From: Bradyrhizobium barranii subsp. barranii
GTDB lineage: Bacteria; Pseudomonadota; Alphaproteobacteria; Rhizobiales; Xanthobacteraceae
DNA length: 64,000 nucleotides
Assembly (NCBI RefSeq): GCF_017565645.3
Contig: NZ_CP086136.1
Location: 1,750,001 to 1,814,000, forward strand
Direction of reading: 5' to 3'
In this document: positions 27,234 through 36,096 of the stretch, piece by piece
Numbering within the stretch: position 1 is the first letter of the stretch
Layout of the letters: each line of letters opens with the position of its first letter
Translations under genes and position numbers: made by a program
The notes under the pieces: generated by a model
The model's input: only the letters and a program-made list of their open reading frames with translations
What the model was told of the DNA's origin: nothing
Database searches by the model: none

Positions 27234-27965
27234 TTAAACGAGATTGCGGCGATAGAGCGCCAGCAGACGCTCCCAATGCCGCTCGGCGGCGTCGCGGTCG
27301 TAGACCGGGCGCTTGGGGAAGGCGAAGCCGTGATGCGTGCCGGGATAGATCTCGACCTCGGCCTTGGCTCCGCTCATGCCCTGCTTGACCTTCTCGATGA
27401 CCTCGGCGGGCGCGTAGATGTCGGTCTCGGCGCAGGCGAAATAGAGCTCGGCCTTGGTCTTGCCGGCGGCGAGATGCGGGCTGTTGTCTTCGTCGGTCGC
27501 CAGATGCGTTCCGTAGATCGAGGCGGCGGCCTTGACGCGGTCGGCAAAGTGCGTGGCCGCGTTGACGGCGTAACGGCCGCTCATGCAATAGCCGACGGTG
27601 CCGACGATTTTCGTATTGGCAGCCGTCTGGCCCTCGGCATAGGTGAGCAGGGCCCTGGTGTCCTCCATGATCATGGGAATGTTGAGCGAGGCCATGAGCT
27701 GGAACATGCGCTTGCGCTCAGGCGCGTTCGGATCGGCCGGCAGCGCGCCGAGCTCCATCACGCCGGAGCGGTAATAGAGGTTCGGCAGCATCACGTAATA
27801 GCCCGAGGTGGCGAGCCGGCGCGCCATGTCGCGCAGCTCTTCGCGGATCGCCGGCGCATCCATGTAGAACAGGATGACCGGAAACGGCCCGCCGCGTTCG
27901 GGATGGGTGATGAAGGTTGCGGTGTGGCCGTCCTTGGTGGGAATCGCGATCTGCTGATCGATCAT
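27234..27965 (-). CDS. Dienelactone hydrolase family protein
   Basis: The 243-residue alpha/beta hydrolase has the Cys-Asp-His triad of dienelactone hydrolases: Cys127 in GYCMSGRY, Asp182 in AETDIYAP, and His211 or His212 in GTHHGFAFP. The nucleophile is Cys rather than Ser. The ATG at 27965 starts [14 protein letters not shown]. It leads the operon with lgt, midA and pgeF; no chlorocatechol genes are near, so the natural substrate is not known. Confidence 0.9.
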   Translation of the reverse strand: MIDQQIAIPTKDGHTATFITHPERGGPFPVILFYMDAPAIREELRDMARRLATSGYYVMLPNLYYRSGVMELGALPADPNAPERKRMFQLMASLNIPMIMEDTRALLTYAEGQTAANTKIVGTVGYCMSGRYAVNAATHFADRVKAAASIYGTHLATDEDNSPHLAAGKTKAELYFACAETDIYAPAEVIEKVKQGMSGAKAEVEIYPGTHHGFAFPKRPVYDRDAAERHWERLLALYRRNLV

Positions 27966-28132
27966 CTCGTGCGCCTTCTGATTCTTGTTATGCAGGGACG
28001 TTGAATACGATTGCAAGGAAACCGGGGCATGACAAGGATACCGCCGATCGGCCCTTGAACCGTTTCGCCCGGATTGCCATTGTCTTTTCGCGCGTTCGCG
28101 CAAAGTTTATCTGAGGCCGCCAGGAGACCGAC

Positions 28133-28393
28133 ATGACCCAGACCAACAACCGGTTTTTCGACGAGATCGGCCGCCTGATGAACGACGCCGCCGGTGCCGC
28201 CCAGGGCGTCAAGCGCGAGTTCGACACCGTGATGCGCACCCAGGCCGAGAAATTCCTGCGCGACATGGACCTCGTCAAGCGCGAGGAGTTCGAGGCGGTC
28301 AAGGACATGGCCCGCCTCGCCCGCGAGGAGAACGAGGCCCTGAAGGCGCGCATCGTGGCGCTGGAGGCCAAGTTCGGCGGAACGCCGACGTAA
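28133..28393 (+). CDS. ubiK: UbiK (BMFP/YqiC) accessory factor
   Basis: The 86-residue helical protein matches the BMFP family: an N-terminal amphipathic helix (NRFFDEIGRLMNDAAGAAQG) and a C-terminal coiled coil (REEFEAVKDMARLAREENEALKARIVALEAKFG). UbiK supports aerobic ubiquinone synthesis by working with UbiJ in E. coli. The gene is divergent from the DLH-lgt operon and is followed by a strong hairpin at 28411-28432. Confidence 0.9.
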   Translation: MTQTNNRFFDEIGRLMNDAAGAAQGVKREFDTVMRTQAEKFLRDMDLVKREEFEAVKDMARLAREENEALKARIVALEAKFGGTPT

Positions 28394-28407
28394 GGCCGCC
28401 GCTCTCG

Positions 28408-28432
28408 CTTACCCTCCCCTCCAGGGGAGGGT
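28408..28432. terminator. Hairpin ACCCTCCCCT/AGGGGAGGGT after ubiK
   Basis: ACCCTCCCCT at 28411-28420 pairs exactly with AGGGGAGGGT at 28423-28432 across a two-base CC spacer. It is a half-size member of the 12048-12211 element family. There is no T tract. Its position 15 bp after ubiK suggests termination. Confidence 0.55.
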
Positions 28433-28591
28433 GGGAACCCCGCCGGGCGGGCCATTCTCCTTGTCATTTCCGCATCTTCCGGGTAAAAGCCCGCCAAGTT
28501 CGCGGCCCCCGCACCCCTGGAGGCTTGCTGCGAACTGCACCATGGGCCGCGCTGCGGCCCATTAACTTTTGCAAAAACAAGGACTTAGACT

Positions 28592-29308
28592 ATGGCGACG
28601 ACCGTCAAGGAATTGAAGGCGACCGCACGTCCGAAGAGCGGCAAGGGGGCCGCCCGGGCAGAGCGTCGCGCCGGGAAAGTGCCCGGAGTGATCTATGGCA
28701 ACAAGCAACCCCCGCTCCCGATCTCGGTTGACGATCGTGAACTGCGCCAGCGCATCCTCGCCGGCCGGTTCCTGACCACGCTGGTCGACATCGACCTCGA
28801 GGGCAAGAAGCACCGCGTGATCCCGCGCGACTATCACCTTGATCCGGTCAAGGATTTCCCGATCCATGTCGACTTCATGCGTCTCGGCGAAGGTGCCACC
28901 ATCCGCATCAGCGTTCCCTTGCATGTGGTGAAAGCAGAAGGTTCGCCCGGCGTGAAGCGCGGCGGCGCCGTCAACATCGTCGCGCATTCGATCGAGCTCG
29001 AATGCGGCGTCGAGAGCATCCCGCAATTCATCGAGGCTGATGTCGGCTCACTCGAAATCGGTCACTCGCTCCATCTGTCGGACATCAAGCTGCCGGCCGG
29101 CGTGAAGGCGCTGACCCGCGAGGACGCGACCCTCGTCACCATCGTGCCGCCGTCCGGCTACGCCGAAGAGCAGAAGGCCGCGGCTGCGGCTGCAGCTCCG
29201 GGCGCTGCTGCGGCTGCTCCGGCGGCTGGCGCTGCGGCTCCGGCTGCGGGTGCTGCTGCTCCGGCTGCGGCTGCCAAGGCTCCCGCCGGCGGCGACAAGA
29301 AGAAGTAA
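28592..29308 (+). CDS. rplY: 50S ribosomal protein L25/Ctc
   Basis: The 238-residue long form of L25 binds 5S rRNA through its N-terminal domain (about 1-95) and has the TL5/Ctc C-terminal beta domain (about 96-195). A tail of about 40 residues is nearly pure Ala/Pro/Gly with imperfect GAAAPAA repeats, ending GGDKKK. AAGGA lies nine bases upstream of ATG 28592. A GC-rich hairpin at 29321-29345 separates it from pth, the usual rplY-pth order. Confidence 0.96.
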   Translation: MATTVKELKATARPKSGKGAARAERRAGKVPGVIYGNKQPPLPISVDDRELRQRILAGRFLTTLVDIDLEGKKHRVIPRDYHLDPVKDFPIHVDFMRLGEGATIRISVPLHVVKAEGSPGVKRGGAVNIVAHSIELECGVESIPQFIEADVGSLEIGHSLHLSDIKLPAGVKALTREDATLVTIVPPSGYAEEQKAAAAAAAPGAAAAAPAAGAAAPAAGAAAPAAAAKAPAGGDKKK

Positions 29309-29320
29309 TCTCTCAAAGCT

Positions 29321-29345
29321 GGCGCGCGGTCCTTGATCGCGCGCC
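29321..29345 (+). terminator. Hairpin GGCGCGCG...CGCGCGCC between rplY and pth
   Basis: Perfect 8-bp arms with a nine-base loop, 12 bp past the rplY stop and 21 bp before pth. Without a T tract it may be an attenuating or processing hairpin rather than a full terminator. Confidence 0.4.
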
Positions 29346-29366
29346 GAGCGAGGGGCGCGCCGCGTC

Positions 29367-29972
29367 ATGCGACTCTTTGTTGGGCTCGGCAATCCCGGCG
29401 CTAAATACGCACGTAACCGGCACAATGTCGGCTTCATGGCCGTCGACGAGATCGCGCGGCGTCATGGCTTTGCGCCATGGCGCCGTCGTTTTCAGGGCGA
29501 GACCTCGGAAGGTGCGATCGGCACTGAGCGGATCATCCTGCTCAAGCCGACGACCTACATGAATGACTCCGGCCGTAGCGTTCAGGAAGCGGCAAGCTTC
29601 TTCAAGATCGCGCCGGGCGACGTCACCGTGTTCCACGACGAGCTCGAACTGCCGCCGGGCAAGGTGCGGGTGAAGATCGGCGGCGGCATCGCCGGCCACA
29701 ACGGCCTGCGCTCGATCTCGGCGCATATCGGCAACGACTATCGCCGGGTCCGGCTCGGCATCGGTCATCCCGGCGTCAAGGAACTGGTGCACGGCCACGT
29801 GCTGTCGGACTTCGCCAAGGCCGACAACGACTGGGTGGCGACGCTGTGCGAGGCGGTGGCCGAGCACGCGGCACTGGTTGCCAAAGGCACGGACGCGACC
29901 TTCGCCAACAGGGTGCATCTCGCCATGCAGGCGAAGGGCTTTTTGACCAAGGACGAGAACGGCAAGGAATAG
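29367..29972 (+). CDS. pth: Peptidyl-tRNA hydrolase
   Basis: Releases peptides from peptidyl-tRNA that drops off the ribosome. The 201-residue protein has the catalytic Asn9 (GLGNPG), His19 (RHNVG) and Asp91 ([11 protein letters not shown]), all at family-typical positions. The C-terminal helix of about 15 residues ([15 protein letters not shown]) is a mild extension. It lies between rplY and ychF on the same strand, the conserved order in many proteobacteria. Confidence 0.96.
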   Translation: MRLFVGLGNPGAKYARNRHNVGFMAVDEIARRHGFAPWRRRFQGETSEGAIGTERIILLKPTTYMNDSGRSVQEAASFFKIAPGDVTVFHDELELPPGKVRVKIGGGIAGHNGLRSISAHIGNDYRRVRLGIGHPGVKELVHGHVLSDFAKADNDWVATLCEAVAEHAALVAKGTDATFANRVHLAMQAKGFLTKDENGKE

Positions 29973-30026
29973 GGCGCCGTTTTCTCCGTCAAGCCCGGCC
30001 ATGACGAATACGAATAGAGGACGACC

Positions 30027-31124
30027 ATGGGATTTAAATGCGGGATCGTCGGGTTGCCCAATGTCGGCAAGTCGACCTTGTTCAACGCGCTGACCGAGAC
30101 GGCCGCGGCGCAGGCCGCGAACTATCCGTTCTGCACCATCGAGCCGAATGTCGGCGAAGTCGCCGTGCCCGATCCGCGGCTCGACAAGCTCTCGGCCATC
30201 GCCAAATCGGCGCAGATCATCCCGACCCGGCTGACCTTCGTCGACATCGCCGGCCTCGTGCGCGGCGCCTCCAAGGGTGAAGGCCTCGGCAATCAGTTCC
30301 TCGCCAACATCCGCGAGGTCGACGCCATCGCGCATGTCGTGCGCTGCTTCGAGGATTCCGACATCACGCATGTCGAGGGCAAGATCGCCCCGCTCGCCGA
30401 CATCGAGACCATCGAGACCGAGCTGATGCTCGCCGACCTCGACAGCCTCGAGAAGCGCGTCGACAACCTCACGAAGAAAGCCAAGGGCAACGACAAGGAC
30501 GCCAAGGAGCAGCTCGACCTCGTCAACCGCACGCTGGTGCTGCTGCGCGAGGGCAAGCCCGCCCGCCTCGTCGAGCGCAAGGCGGAAGAGGAGCGCGCCT
30601 TCGGGATGCTCGGCCTGCTGTCGTCGAAGCCCGTGCTCTACGTCTGCAACGTCGAGGAAGGCTCGGCCGCCACGGGCAATTCGTTCTCCAAGGCGGTGGA
30701 GGAGCAGGCGGCCAAGGAAGGCGCCGTTGCCGTCGTCATCTCCGCCAAGATCGAATCCGAGATCGCCACCATTTCGCGCGAGGAGCGCGCCGACTTCCTG
30801 GAGACGCTGGGTCTCGAAGAAGCCGGCCTCGATCGCCTGATCCGCGCCGGCTACACCCTGCTCGACCTCATCACCTATTTCACGGTGGGCCCGAAGGAAG
30901 CGCGCGCCTGGACCATCTATCGCGGCACCAAGGCCCCGGGCGCGGCCGGCGTGATCCACACCGACTTCGAGAAGGGTTTTATCCGCGCCGAGACGATTGC
31001 GTATGAGGACTATGTCGCGCTGAACGGCGAAGCCGGCGCACGCGATGCCGGCAAGCTGCGTCTCGAAGGCAAGGAATACGTCGTCGCCGACGGCGACGTG
31101 ATGCATTTCAGGTTCAATACGTAA
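30027..31124 (+). CDS. ychF: Redox-regulated ATPase YchF
   Basis: The 365-residue Obg-family P-loop protein has G1 [34 protein letters not shown] as switch II, and NVEE at the G4 position instead of NKxD, consistent with YchF's preference for ATP. A C-terminal TGS domain ([16 protein letters not shown]...[23 protein letters not shown]...VMHFRF) is intact. YchF dampens the oxidative stress response and binds ribosomes. Confidence 0.97.
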   Translation: MGFKCGIVGLPNVGKSTLFNALTETAAAQAANYPFCTIEPNVGEVAVPDPRLDKLSAIAKSAQIIPTRLTFVDIAGLVRGASKGEGLGNQFLANIREVDAIAHVVRCFEDSDITHVEGKIAPLADIETIETELMLADLDSLEKRVDNLTKKAKGNDKDAKEQLDLVNRTLVLLREGKPARLVERKAEEERAFGMLGLLSSKPVLYVCNVEEGSAATGNSFSKAVEEQAAKEGAVAVVISAKIESEIATISREERADFLETLGLEEAGLDRLIRAGYTLLDLITYFTVGPKEARAWTIYRGTKAPGAAGVIHTDFEKGFIRAETIAYEDYVALNGEAGARDAGKLRLEGKEYVVADGDVMHFRFNT

Positions 31125-31139
31125 GGTCTCAACGGATGC

Positions 31140-31228
31140 GTAGGGTGGGTTAGCGAAGCGTAACCCACCACTGTTTCTATCCGCGGAAACAGAAGAGGTG
31201 GGTTACGCCTTCGGCTAACCCACCCTAC
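31140..31228. repeat. Palindromic element, GTAGGGTGGGTTAG variant
   Basis: GTAGGGTGGGTTAGCG and its inverted copy CGGCTAACCCACCCTAC bound an 89-bp element with inner AACCCACC / GGTGGGTT pairing. It differs from the 7861 and 19580 elements by TTAG instead of CAAAG next to the terminus. It sits between convergent ychF and the DUF4282 gene. Confidence 0.85.
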
Positions 31229-31244
31229 GGCACCTACAGCCGCC

Positions 31245-31541
31245 TCACCGCGCCCCGCCGCCCTGGTCGCGGATCGCGCCGAGATGCTCGTTGATGCGGA
31301 AGACGATCAGGATCAGCTCCGCGGCGATGCGCGAGAACACGATGCCGACGACGATGCTCGCGATCGACGACAGCAGCACCAGGAAGCCGCCGAACGGGCT
31401 GATCGCCATCGTCGCGAGACCGGAGAAGATTCCGGAAAGGCCGAACAGGCAGATCAGTGCGATCACCAGCCAGTAGAAGGTCTTGATGATCGTAGGGGTT
31501 ATGAATCGGTCCCATTGAAACAGGTCGCTGAATGAAAACAT
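31245..31541 (-). CDS. DUF4282 membrane protein
   Basis: The 98-residue product begins MFSFSDLFQWDRFITPTIIK and has two hydrophobic helices (FYWLVIALICLFGLSGIF and GGFLVLLSSIASIVVGIVFSRIAAE), matching the DUF4282 layout of a short inner-membrane protein with the conserved 'FxxxxF.FxxF' start and a terminal RI..H segment. ATG 31541 has GGGGAGAG upstream, which defines the start over a longer frame to 31667. Function unknown. Confidence 0.82.
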   Translation of the reverse strand: MFSFSDLFQWDRFITPTIIKTFYWLVIALICLFGLSGIFSGLATMAISPFGGFLVLLSSIASIVVGIVFSRIAAELILIVFRINEHLGAIRDQGGGAR

Positions 31542-31697
31542 TGCTCTCCCCAGGGCAAATCGGGCCTCGGCCTGCCGGTTGATCCGACTCAAGACCAACG
31601 CCGACACCCCATATGTAGCACGAGCCATGCGGGCCGGCGGGTTGAGATTGCCGCAAAGTGCGGCCACAATCTGTCATTCCCTCGAAGCTTTCCCGAG

Positions 31698-32150
31698 ATG
31701 ACCCTGACCTTCGAAGATTTCCCGCCCGGCCGGTTCGGAACATTCGGCCCGCGCCATGTCACCCGCGACGAGATCTTGGCTTTCGCCGCCGAGTTCGATC
31801 CGCAGCCGATGCACCTCGATGAGGAGGCCGCGGCCAAGAGCATGCTGCGCGGCCTGTCCGGCTCGGGCTGGCACCTCTGCTCGCTGATGATGCGGATGAT
31901 GGCCGATGGCTTCATCACACGCGCCGCTTCGCTCGGCTCGCCCGGCGTCGACGAGGTGCGCTGGCTGTCACCCTTGCGGCCCGGCGACGATCTCATGCTC
32001 GACGTCGACGTGCTGGAGGCGCGCGCCTCGAAGAGCCGGCCGGAGCTCGGCATCGTCAAGTTCAAATGCACGGTGCGCAACGCCAAGGGCGAGGCGCTGT
32101 GCGAGATGACCTCGCCGATCATGATCAAGCGGCGCGAGGGAGCAGTCTGA
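31698..32150 (+). CDS. MaoC-like hydratase, first of pair
   Basis: The 150-residue hotdog protein has the MaoC/R-hydratase core: ITR-like VTRDEILAFAAEFDPQPMHLDEEAA with the catalytic-type Asp...His pair, and GSGWHLCSLMMRMMAD. It shares the FDPQ.(F/M)HLDEE and SGWH motifs with the next gene, so the two may form a heterodimer. Substrate unknown, probably an enoyl-CoA. The stop overlaps the next start (TGATG). Confidence 0.9.
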   Translation: MTLTFEDFPPGRFGTFGPRHVTRDEILAFAAEFDPQPMHLDEEAAAKSMLRGLSGSGWHLCSLMMRMMADGFITRAASLGSPGVDEVRWLSPLRPGDDLMLDVDVLEARASKSRPELGIVKFKCTVRNAKGEALCEMTSPIMIKRREGAV

Positions 32151-32629
32151 TGCCCTTCTTCGAGGAGATCGAGATCGGCCACCGCCGCGAGATCGGCGCC
32201 TACACGTTCACCGCGGAGTCCATCAAGATTTTCGCCGCAAAGTTCGATCCGCAGCGCTTCCACCTCGACGAGGAGGAAGGCAAGAACTCGCTGTTCGGCG
32301 GCCTCGCGGCCTCAGGCTGGCATATCGGCTCGGCCTGCATGAGCCTGCTTGTCGCCGACGGCCAGCGTCTGGCGCGTGAGGCCGCTTCGCGCGGCGAGGA
32401 GGTCGCGGTGTGGGGGCCGTCGCCGGGCTTTCGCGACCTGCGCTGGATCAGGCCGGTGCTCGCCGGCGACACCGTCGCCTACGTCAACGAAGTCATCGAC
32501 AAGCGCAGCTCCGCCTCGCGCCCCGGCTGGGGCATTCTGACGGCCCGCACCACCGGCACCAATCAGCGCGGTGAGGAGGTCTATTCCATCACCGCCAGCG
32601 CCTTCGTGCCGATGCGGAAGGGCGGTTAG
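32150..32629 (+). CDS. MaoC-like hydratase, second of pair
   Basis: The 159-residue hotdog protein is a paralogue of the preceding one, with FAAKFDPQRFHLDEEEG and AASGWHIGSACMSLLV. Translationally coupled to it through TGATG at 32148-32152. In family terms the pair could act as an R-specific enoyl-CoA hydratase or a fatty-acid-synthesis dehydratase subunit pair; nothing else in the locus reveals the pathway. Confidence 0.9.
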   Translation: MPFFEEIEIGHRREIGAYTFTAESIKIFAAKFDPQRFHLDEEEGKNSLFGGLAASGWHIGSACMSLLVADGQRLAREAASRGEEVAVWGPSPGFRDLRWIRPVLAGDTVAYVNEVIDKRSSASRPGWGILTARTTGTNQRGEEVYSITASAFVPMRKGG

Positions 32630-32828
32630 ACCTGTTCCAAGATGAACGGTCCAAATGTGTGCGCGAGTGTTGCCCGCGCGCTATGGACGCGATTCCGGGC
32701 GGCTGCCATAAGCCTGCTCAACATGATGACCCGCGAAGCAGTTGGCGGAACCATCGAGTTGCTAACCAATTATGAACCTGTCGCTGTCTAATTGAAACGA
32801 ATTGGGCAGAGAACAGGGGACGAGGACC

Positions 32829-32975
32829 ATGGCAGACCGCGGCGCACTCAAGCTGGTGGGATTTATCTTTGCGACCGCGACGCTGGCAGTGATGCTGGTC
32901 GCCGGCATGGTGGTGAAGGGCTATGCCGATGGCGGCTACACCCTGGAAGCCTCGACGGTCGACGCGAGCCGTTAA
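32829..32975 (+). CDS. Small single-pass membrane protein, 48 aa
   Basis: ATG at 32829 opens a 48-residue frame: MADRGALK, then a hydrophobic stretch (LVGFIFATATLAVMLVAGMVV), then KGYADGGYTLEAS and an Arg C-terminus. ACGAGG precedes the start closely. GC-rich third positions continue through the frame, and the next gene is a similar short membrane protein on the other strand. I do not recognise a function; the reading is supported by composition and ribosome-binding site only. Confidence 0.65.
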   Translation: MADRGALKLVGFIFATATLAVMLVAGMVVKGYADGGYTLEASTVDASR

Positions 32976-33017
32976 GGGCTCGTTAACTCTTCGGGGCCGG
33001 ACGTCCGGCCTCCGCCG

Positions 33018-33155
33018 TCAGCGGCTATAGACGAACGCCAGCACCGCGATCGCGACCGCCAGCAATCCGACGAAGCGCAGCATGATCGTGCCGAACTGGT
33101 TCGGCGCGGGCCGCAGCGGGATAGGGTCCGTGTTGTCGGGCCGAATGCTTTCCAT
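33018..33155 (-). CDS. Small C-tail membrane protein, 45 aa
   Basis: The 45-residue frame begins MESIRPDNTDPIPLRPAPNQ and ends in a hydrophobic helix (IMLRFVGLLAVAIAVLAFVYSR), a tail-anchored topology. GGGGA lies eight bases upstream of ATG 33155. It is convergent with the 48-residue membrane protein at 32829. No family assigned. Confidence 0.6.
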   Translation of the reverse strand: MESIRPDNTDPIPLRPAPNQFGTIMLRFVGLLAVAIAVLAFVYSR

Positions 33156-33472
33156 CTGAAATGTCCCCAGGCCCGGCCGCAAGGCTGCGGGCGCTTGGCA
33201 TTGGTCGGCGGGGAGGGGCGGTGGGTTCAAAGTGAATGTTGTCGCCCGCGCGGCGCTCACCAAACCCTCCGCTGTCATGCCCCGCGAAGGCGGGGCATCC
33301 AGTACGCCGCGGCTTCTCGGCTCAATCACTGTCGTCTCTGGAATACTGGATCACCCGCTTTCGCGGGTGATGACACCTGGACAGAAGAGACGGAGTACCG
33401 CTTCACGCCCACGAATCAAAACCGCCGCGCCCCTTGCGGAACGCGGCGGCTGATGATGCTTGACGTGAGTGA
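33156..33472. other. Gap holding a palindromic element, otherwise no gene seen
   Basis: This 317-base gap contains the repeat at 33273-33375 and short flanks. I see no coding sequence with family character. The repeat is in the middle, between the small tail-anchored gene and the alpha-helical protein, both leftward. Confidence 0.45.
33273..33375. repeat. Palindromic element, TGTCATGCCCCGCG family
   Basis: TGTCATGCCCCGCGAAGGCG with GGGGCATCCAGTA at the left faces TACTGGATCACCCGC and GCGGGTGATGACA at the right. It shares the CATCCAGTA / TACTGGATC inner pair and 'CGCGAAG.CGGG' loop with the GTCGTCCC family. Confidence 0.75.
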
Positions 33473-33895
33473 TCAGCTGTTGCGCAGGCCGTCGGCGGCG
33501 CGCTTCCACTGCGCGACGTTGTCGGCGATCATGCGGGTCGACTTCATCGCGGCCTGGCTGAGCTGGGCGTAGCCGGAGATCTCGCGCTGGACGCGCTGGC
33601 CTTCGGCATGGAGCAGGTCGCGCAGGCTCTCGAGCTCGGAGATCAGGTTCTCGATCTCGGCGAGCGAGGTGCCGGCGACGCGCTGGATCAGCGAGTTGAC
33701 GTTGGTGACGGTGGCTTCCGCGCTCGGATCGAGCGGCGGCGTGTCGGTGGTTCCCGATGCCGGCCGGCGCAGATAGGCGATGTCGTTGCGGACGAAGTCG
33801 CGGATGCCGGCTTCAACTTCCGTCACTGCGGCGAGGTTGGTGTCGACCGTCTCGGTCTCGGTGGCTTCGGTCTTTTCCGGACGCATGGCGTTCAT
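33473..33895 (-). CDS. Conserved alpha-helical protein, unknown function
   Basis: The 140-residue cytosolic protein starts MNAMRPEKTEATETETVDTN and is predicted largely helical with a coiled-coil segment (SLAEIENLISELESLRDLLHAEGQRVQREISGYAQLSQAAMKSTRMIADNV). The pattern of heptad-like Leu/Ile is clear. It looks like a lineage-restricted structural or regulatory protein. Neighbours are the small membrane gene and a predicted exported protein, both leftward. Confidence 0.7.
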   Translation of the reverse strand: MNAMRPEKTEATETETVDTNLAAVTEVEAGIRDFVRNDIAYLRRPASGTTDTPPLDPSAEATVTNVNSLIQRVAGTSLAEIENLISELESLRDLLHAEGQRVQREISGYAQLSQAAMKSTRMIADNVAQWKRAADGLRNS

Positions 33896-34112
33896 CGTTA
33901 TTCCCCTGTTCGCGTTGAGCGCGGCGCGAGTGTCCCCCGCACGACGAGTTCGGCCATCCGACTAGGGCGTCGGATTTTGACCGCAACTTGGCCGAGATAC
34001 GGCAAGGGCGGACGATTCGGGGGCTTTGCCGTGGCGTATGGTTACGAGAGTCTGAACTGCTGGGAAAACGAACCTATCCCGGGATGATGGGAGAGGGTGG
34101 GCGCGGAACTTG

Positions 34113-35036
34113 CTACCAGCTCTTCTTGAAGCCCGCCGTCAGGCTCTTGTTGATCGCGCCCTGCGAGGTCTCGCCGACCGAGCCGGAGACGGTGACGTTG
34201 TCGAACAGCTTTTGCTCGGCGCCGACCTTGCGCAGCCATTTGTCGTCGGTGGTCGACAGCGACTGGCCGGCGGTGATGCTGGTGCCGGTGTCGGTGAGGG
34301 TGACTTTGGCGCTCTGCTCGGTCTCGTAATTGCGCGTGACGCGCCCGCCGATGCCGGGCACCGCGGTGGTGCCCTGCTGGTTGACGCTGTAGCCGTTCTG
34401 GAGCGTCAGCGACGTGTCGCTCGACAGCGGCACGGACTTGATCAGCGACGCCCCGATCTTGCTCTGCTCGGCGCCGGGATCGACGCGGGCTTCCACCGCG
34501 GTCTTGTCCCAGATCGAGCCGGCGCCCGGCGCGGTCGCCGCCGCCCAGGCGCTGCCGGAGGATTGCGGCAGGCTGCCGCCATTGGTGGCTTTCTGCGCCA
34601 GCAGCTCGGACATCGTCCGCGGCTCGCTCGTCACCGTCATGTCGGCGCCGATGCGGGCGTCCCAGAACGAGGAGACCGACTGCTTCACCGTCACCGCCGA
34701 GGAGCCGTTGGCATTCGCGTTCGACGACCAGTTCAGGCCGTCCTTGGCGGCGGCCTGGGCGCGCTTCTTGGCGGCCATGACGTCGTTGCCGGTACCGGCG
34801 TCGACCGCGAGCTGGCTCCAGTCGAGCTTGTCGACGTCGATGCCCTTTAATATGTCGGGGTCGTTGACGTCGGGGGCTGCGGCGGTCTCTGTGGCTTCGG
34901 TCTCGGCCTCGTCGTCAGGCGCAGCCGCCGAGAAGGGCGGGATGATCTGCGCCGAGACCGTCAGGACCGAGCCCAAAATTAATGCGGCCGCCAGCACCGG
35001 CAGCCTGGTCCAGCCAAAACCTGTCGAGAATTCCAT
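34113..35036 (-). CDS. Exported, possible outer-membrane protein
   Basis: The 307-residue protein has a signal peptide (LPVLAAALILGSVLTVSAQ), an acidic Ala/Glu/Thr-rich spacer (about 38-60) and a Ser/Thr/Gly-rich C-terminal half with alternating polar/hydrophobic stretches (SLTLQNGYSVNQQ, SAKVTLTDTGTSITAGQSL). It ends in a Trp (FKKSW), similar to the terminal aromatic of BAM-recognised barrels. I infer an outer-membrane beta-rich protein, but no known family is evident. It is preceded by about 380 bases without a gene. Confidence 0.65.
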   Translation of the reverse strand: MEFSTGFGWTRLPVLAAALILGSVLTVSAQIIPPFSAAAPDDEAETEATETAAAPDVNDPDILKGIDVDKLDWSQLAVDAGTGNDVMAAKKRAQAAAKDGLNWSSNANANGSSAVTVKQSVSSFWDARIGADMTVTSEPRTMSELLAQKATNGGSLPQSSGSAWAAATAPGAGSIWDKTAVEARVDPGAEQSKIGASLIKSVPLSSDTSLTLQNGYSVNQQGTTAVPGIGGRVTRNYETEQSAKVTLTDTGTSITAGQSLSTTDDKWLRKVGAEQKLFDNVTVSGSVGETSQGAINKSLTAGFKKSW

Positions 35037-35418
35037 CGTCCTGCCCGCGAGCCCAGCGCATGCTTGCCGCCACTATAATGCGGCCTTCGGTGATGACCAT
35101 GCGCCATTCGGTCCACTCAACACATGGTGATCTATCGTTGCGAAATTGTGGCGGCTCGCCTCGGCAAGGGCATGATCCGGACCCGAAGGGCCGCGCCGGC
35201 GCAAAGTGTGCAGCGGGTTTTCCCTCGCGACAAACGCGGAACGCGTTTGCGCGGAGATCATGCTCAAACCACTGGAATGGCGAACCAACGGGCCGCGCGA
35301 AAGGCGCGCCCGATGACGAGCTTCGCCACGACGGCATCCGGCGGGGCTGGAGGCCAGGACGCGGGTCGGGCGAGCATCAATCATCGGTCCCGGCAAGCGG
35401 GGCCCGTTGGCGTCCCCC
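35037..35418. other. Intergenic region without a supported gene
   Basis: These 382 bases lie between two leftward genes. Open frames on both strands are present but have no start sites or family motifs that I can support. The region should carry the promoter of the exported protein at 34113. I see no repeat element in it. Confidence 0.4.
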
Positions 35419-35859
35419 TCAGCCGACGCGGGTCATCTTCGGCAGATGAATGGCGCGGCCGAGTGCCTGTTCAACCAGATCGAAAGTGTCGACCAGCACG
35501 CGCATGCTGATCAGCTTGCCCGCCCTGAACTGGGCGAACTGTGCGACCCGCAAGCTGATCGGCTTGTCGGAATCCAGCGCGGTCAGCGAATAGCGCAGCA
35601 TCGAGGCGGCGGAATCCACGCCGAGCATGATGCTCTCGCGGTCGAAGCGGCGGACGTGGAAATTGTCGGCGAGCTGGCGGATGACGTCGAGCACGGCGTC
35701 CCGGCCCTGGCGCGCGCCGAGGAACGGAAACATGTCGATCGGGCCGTAGATCGCCCACTCGACGTCCTCGTCGATCAGGGCCTCGATGTCCCTGAAATCC
35801 CGGTCGTTCACCGCGCGATGCAACGCGCGCGAGAAACGCCAGAGGCTGTGCTCTGTCAT
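35419..35859 (-). CDS. NTF2-like/SnoaL-like protein
   Basis: The 146-residue protein has the cone-shaped NTF2 fold pattern: N-terminal helices LWRFSRALHRAVNDRDFRDIEALIDEDVEWAIYGP, then IDMFPFLGARQGRDAVLDVIRQLADNF, and late strands ISLRVAQFAQFRAGKLISMRVLVDTFDLVEQAL. It aligns in motif order with the next gene (API/GPID..P.........G...). No catalytic residues are diagnosable. The ATG at 35859 is preferred over a longer frame. The upstream DNA is relatively AT-rich. Confidence 0.82.
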   Translation of the reverse strand: MTEHSLWRFSRALHRAVNDRDFRDIEALIDEDVEWAIYGPIDMFPFLGARQGRDAVLDVIRQLADNFHVRRFDRESIMLGVDSAASMLRYSLTALDSDKPISLRVAQFAQFRAGKLISMRVLVDTFDLVEQALGRAIHLPKMTRVG

Positions 35860-36096
35860 TTGGGGGCGTCCTGAAGCTGGCTTGCAGAAAAAAAGGAAAG
35901 CAACCCCATGCACAGCAAAGGTGCGGGGGCCGCTTAACTCATTCGTATACAAATAAAATAGGCGATTTCGGCCAAAACGCAATTCACGTTTTCGCAATGC
36001 ACAATTGATGCGGCTTTGTGAGATTTACAACAGAACCCCGTAATCTCCCGGTCTCTGCTTTATCTCTGCCCGTCAGAACGGGGCGAGGGCGAAGGG

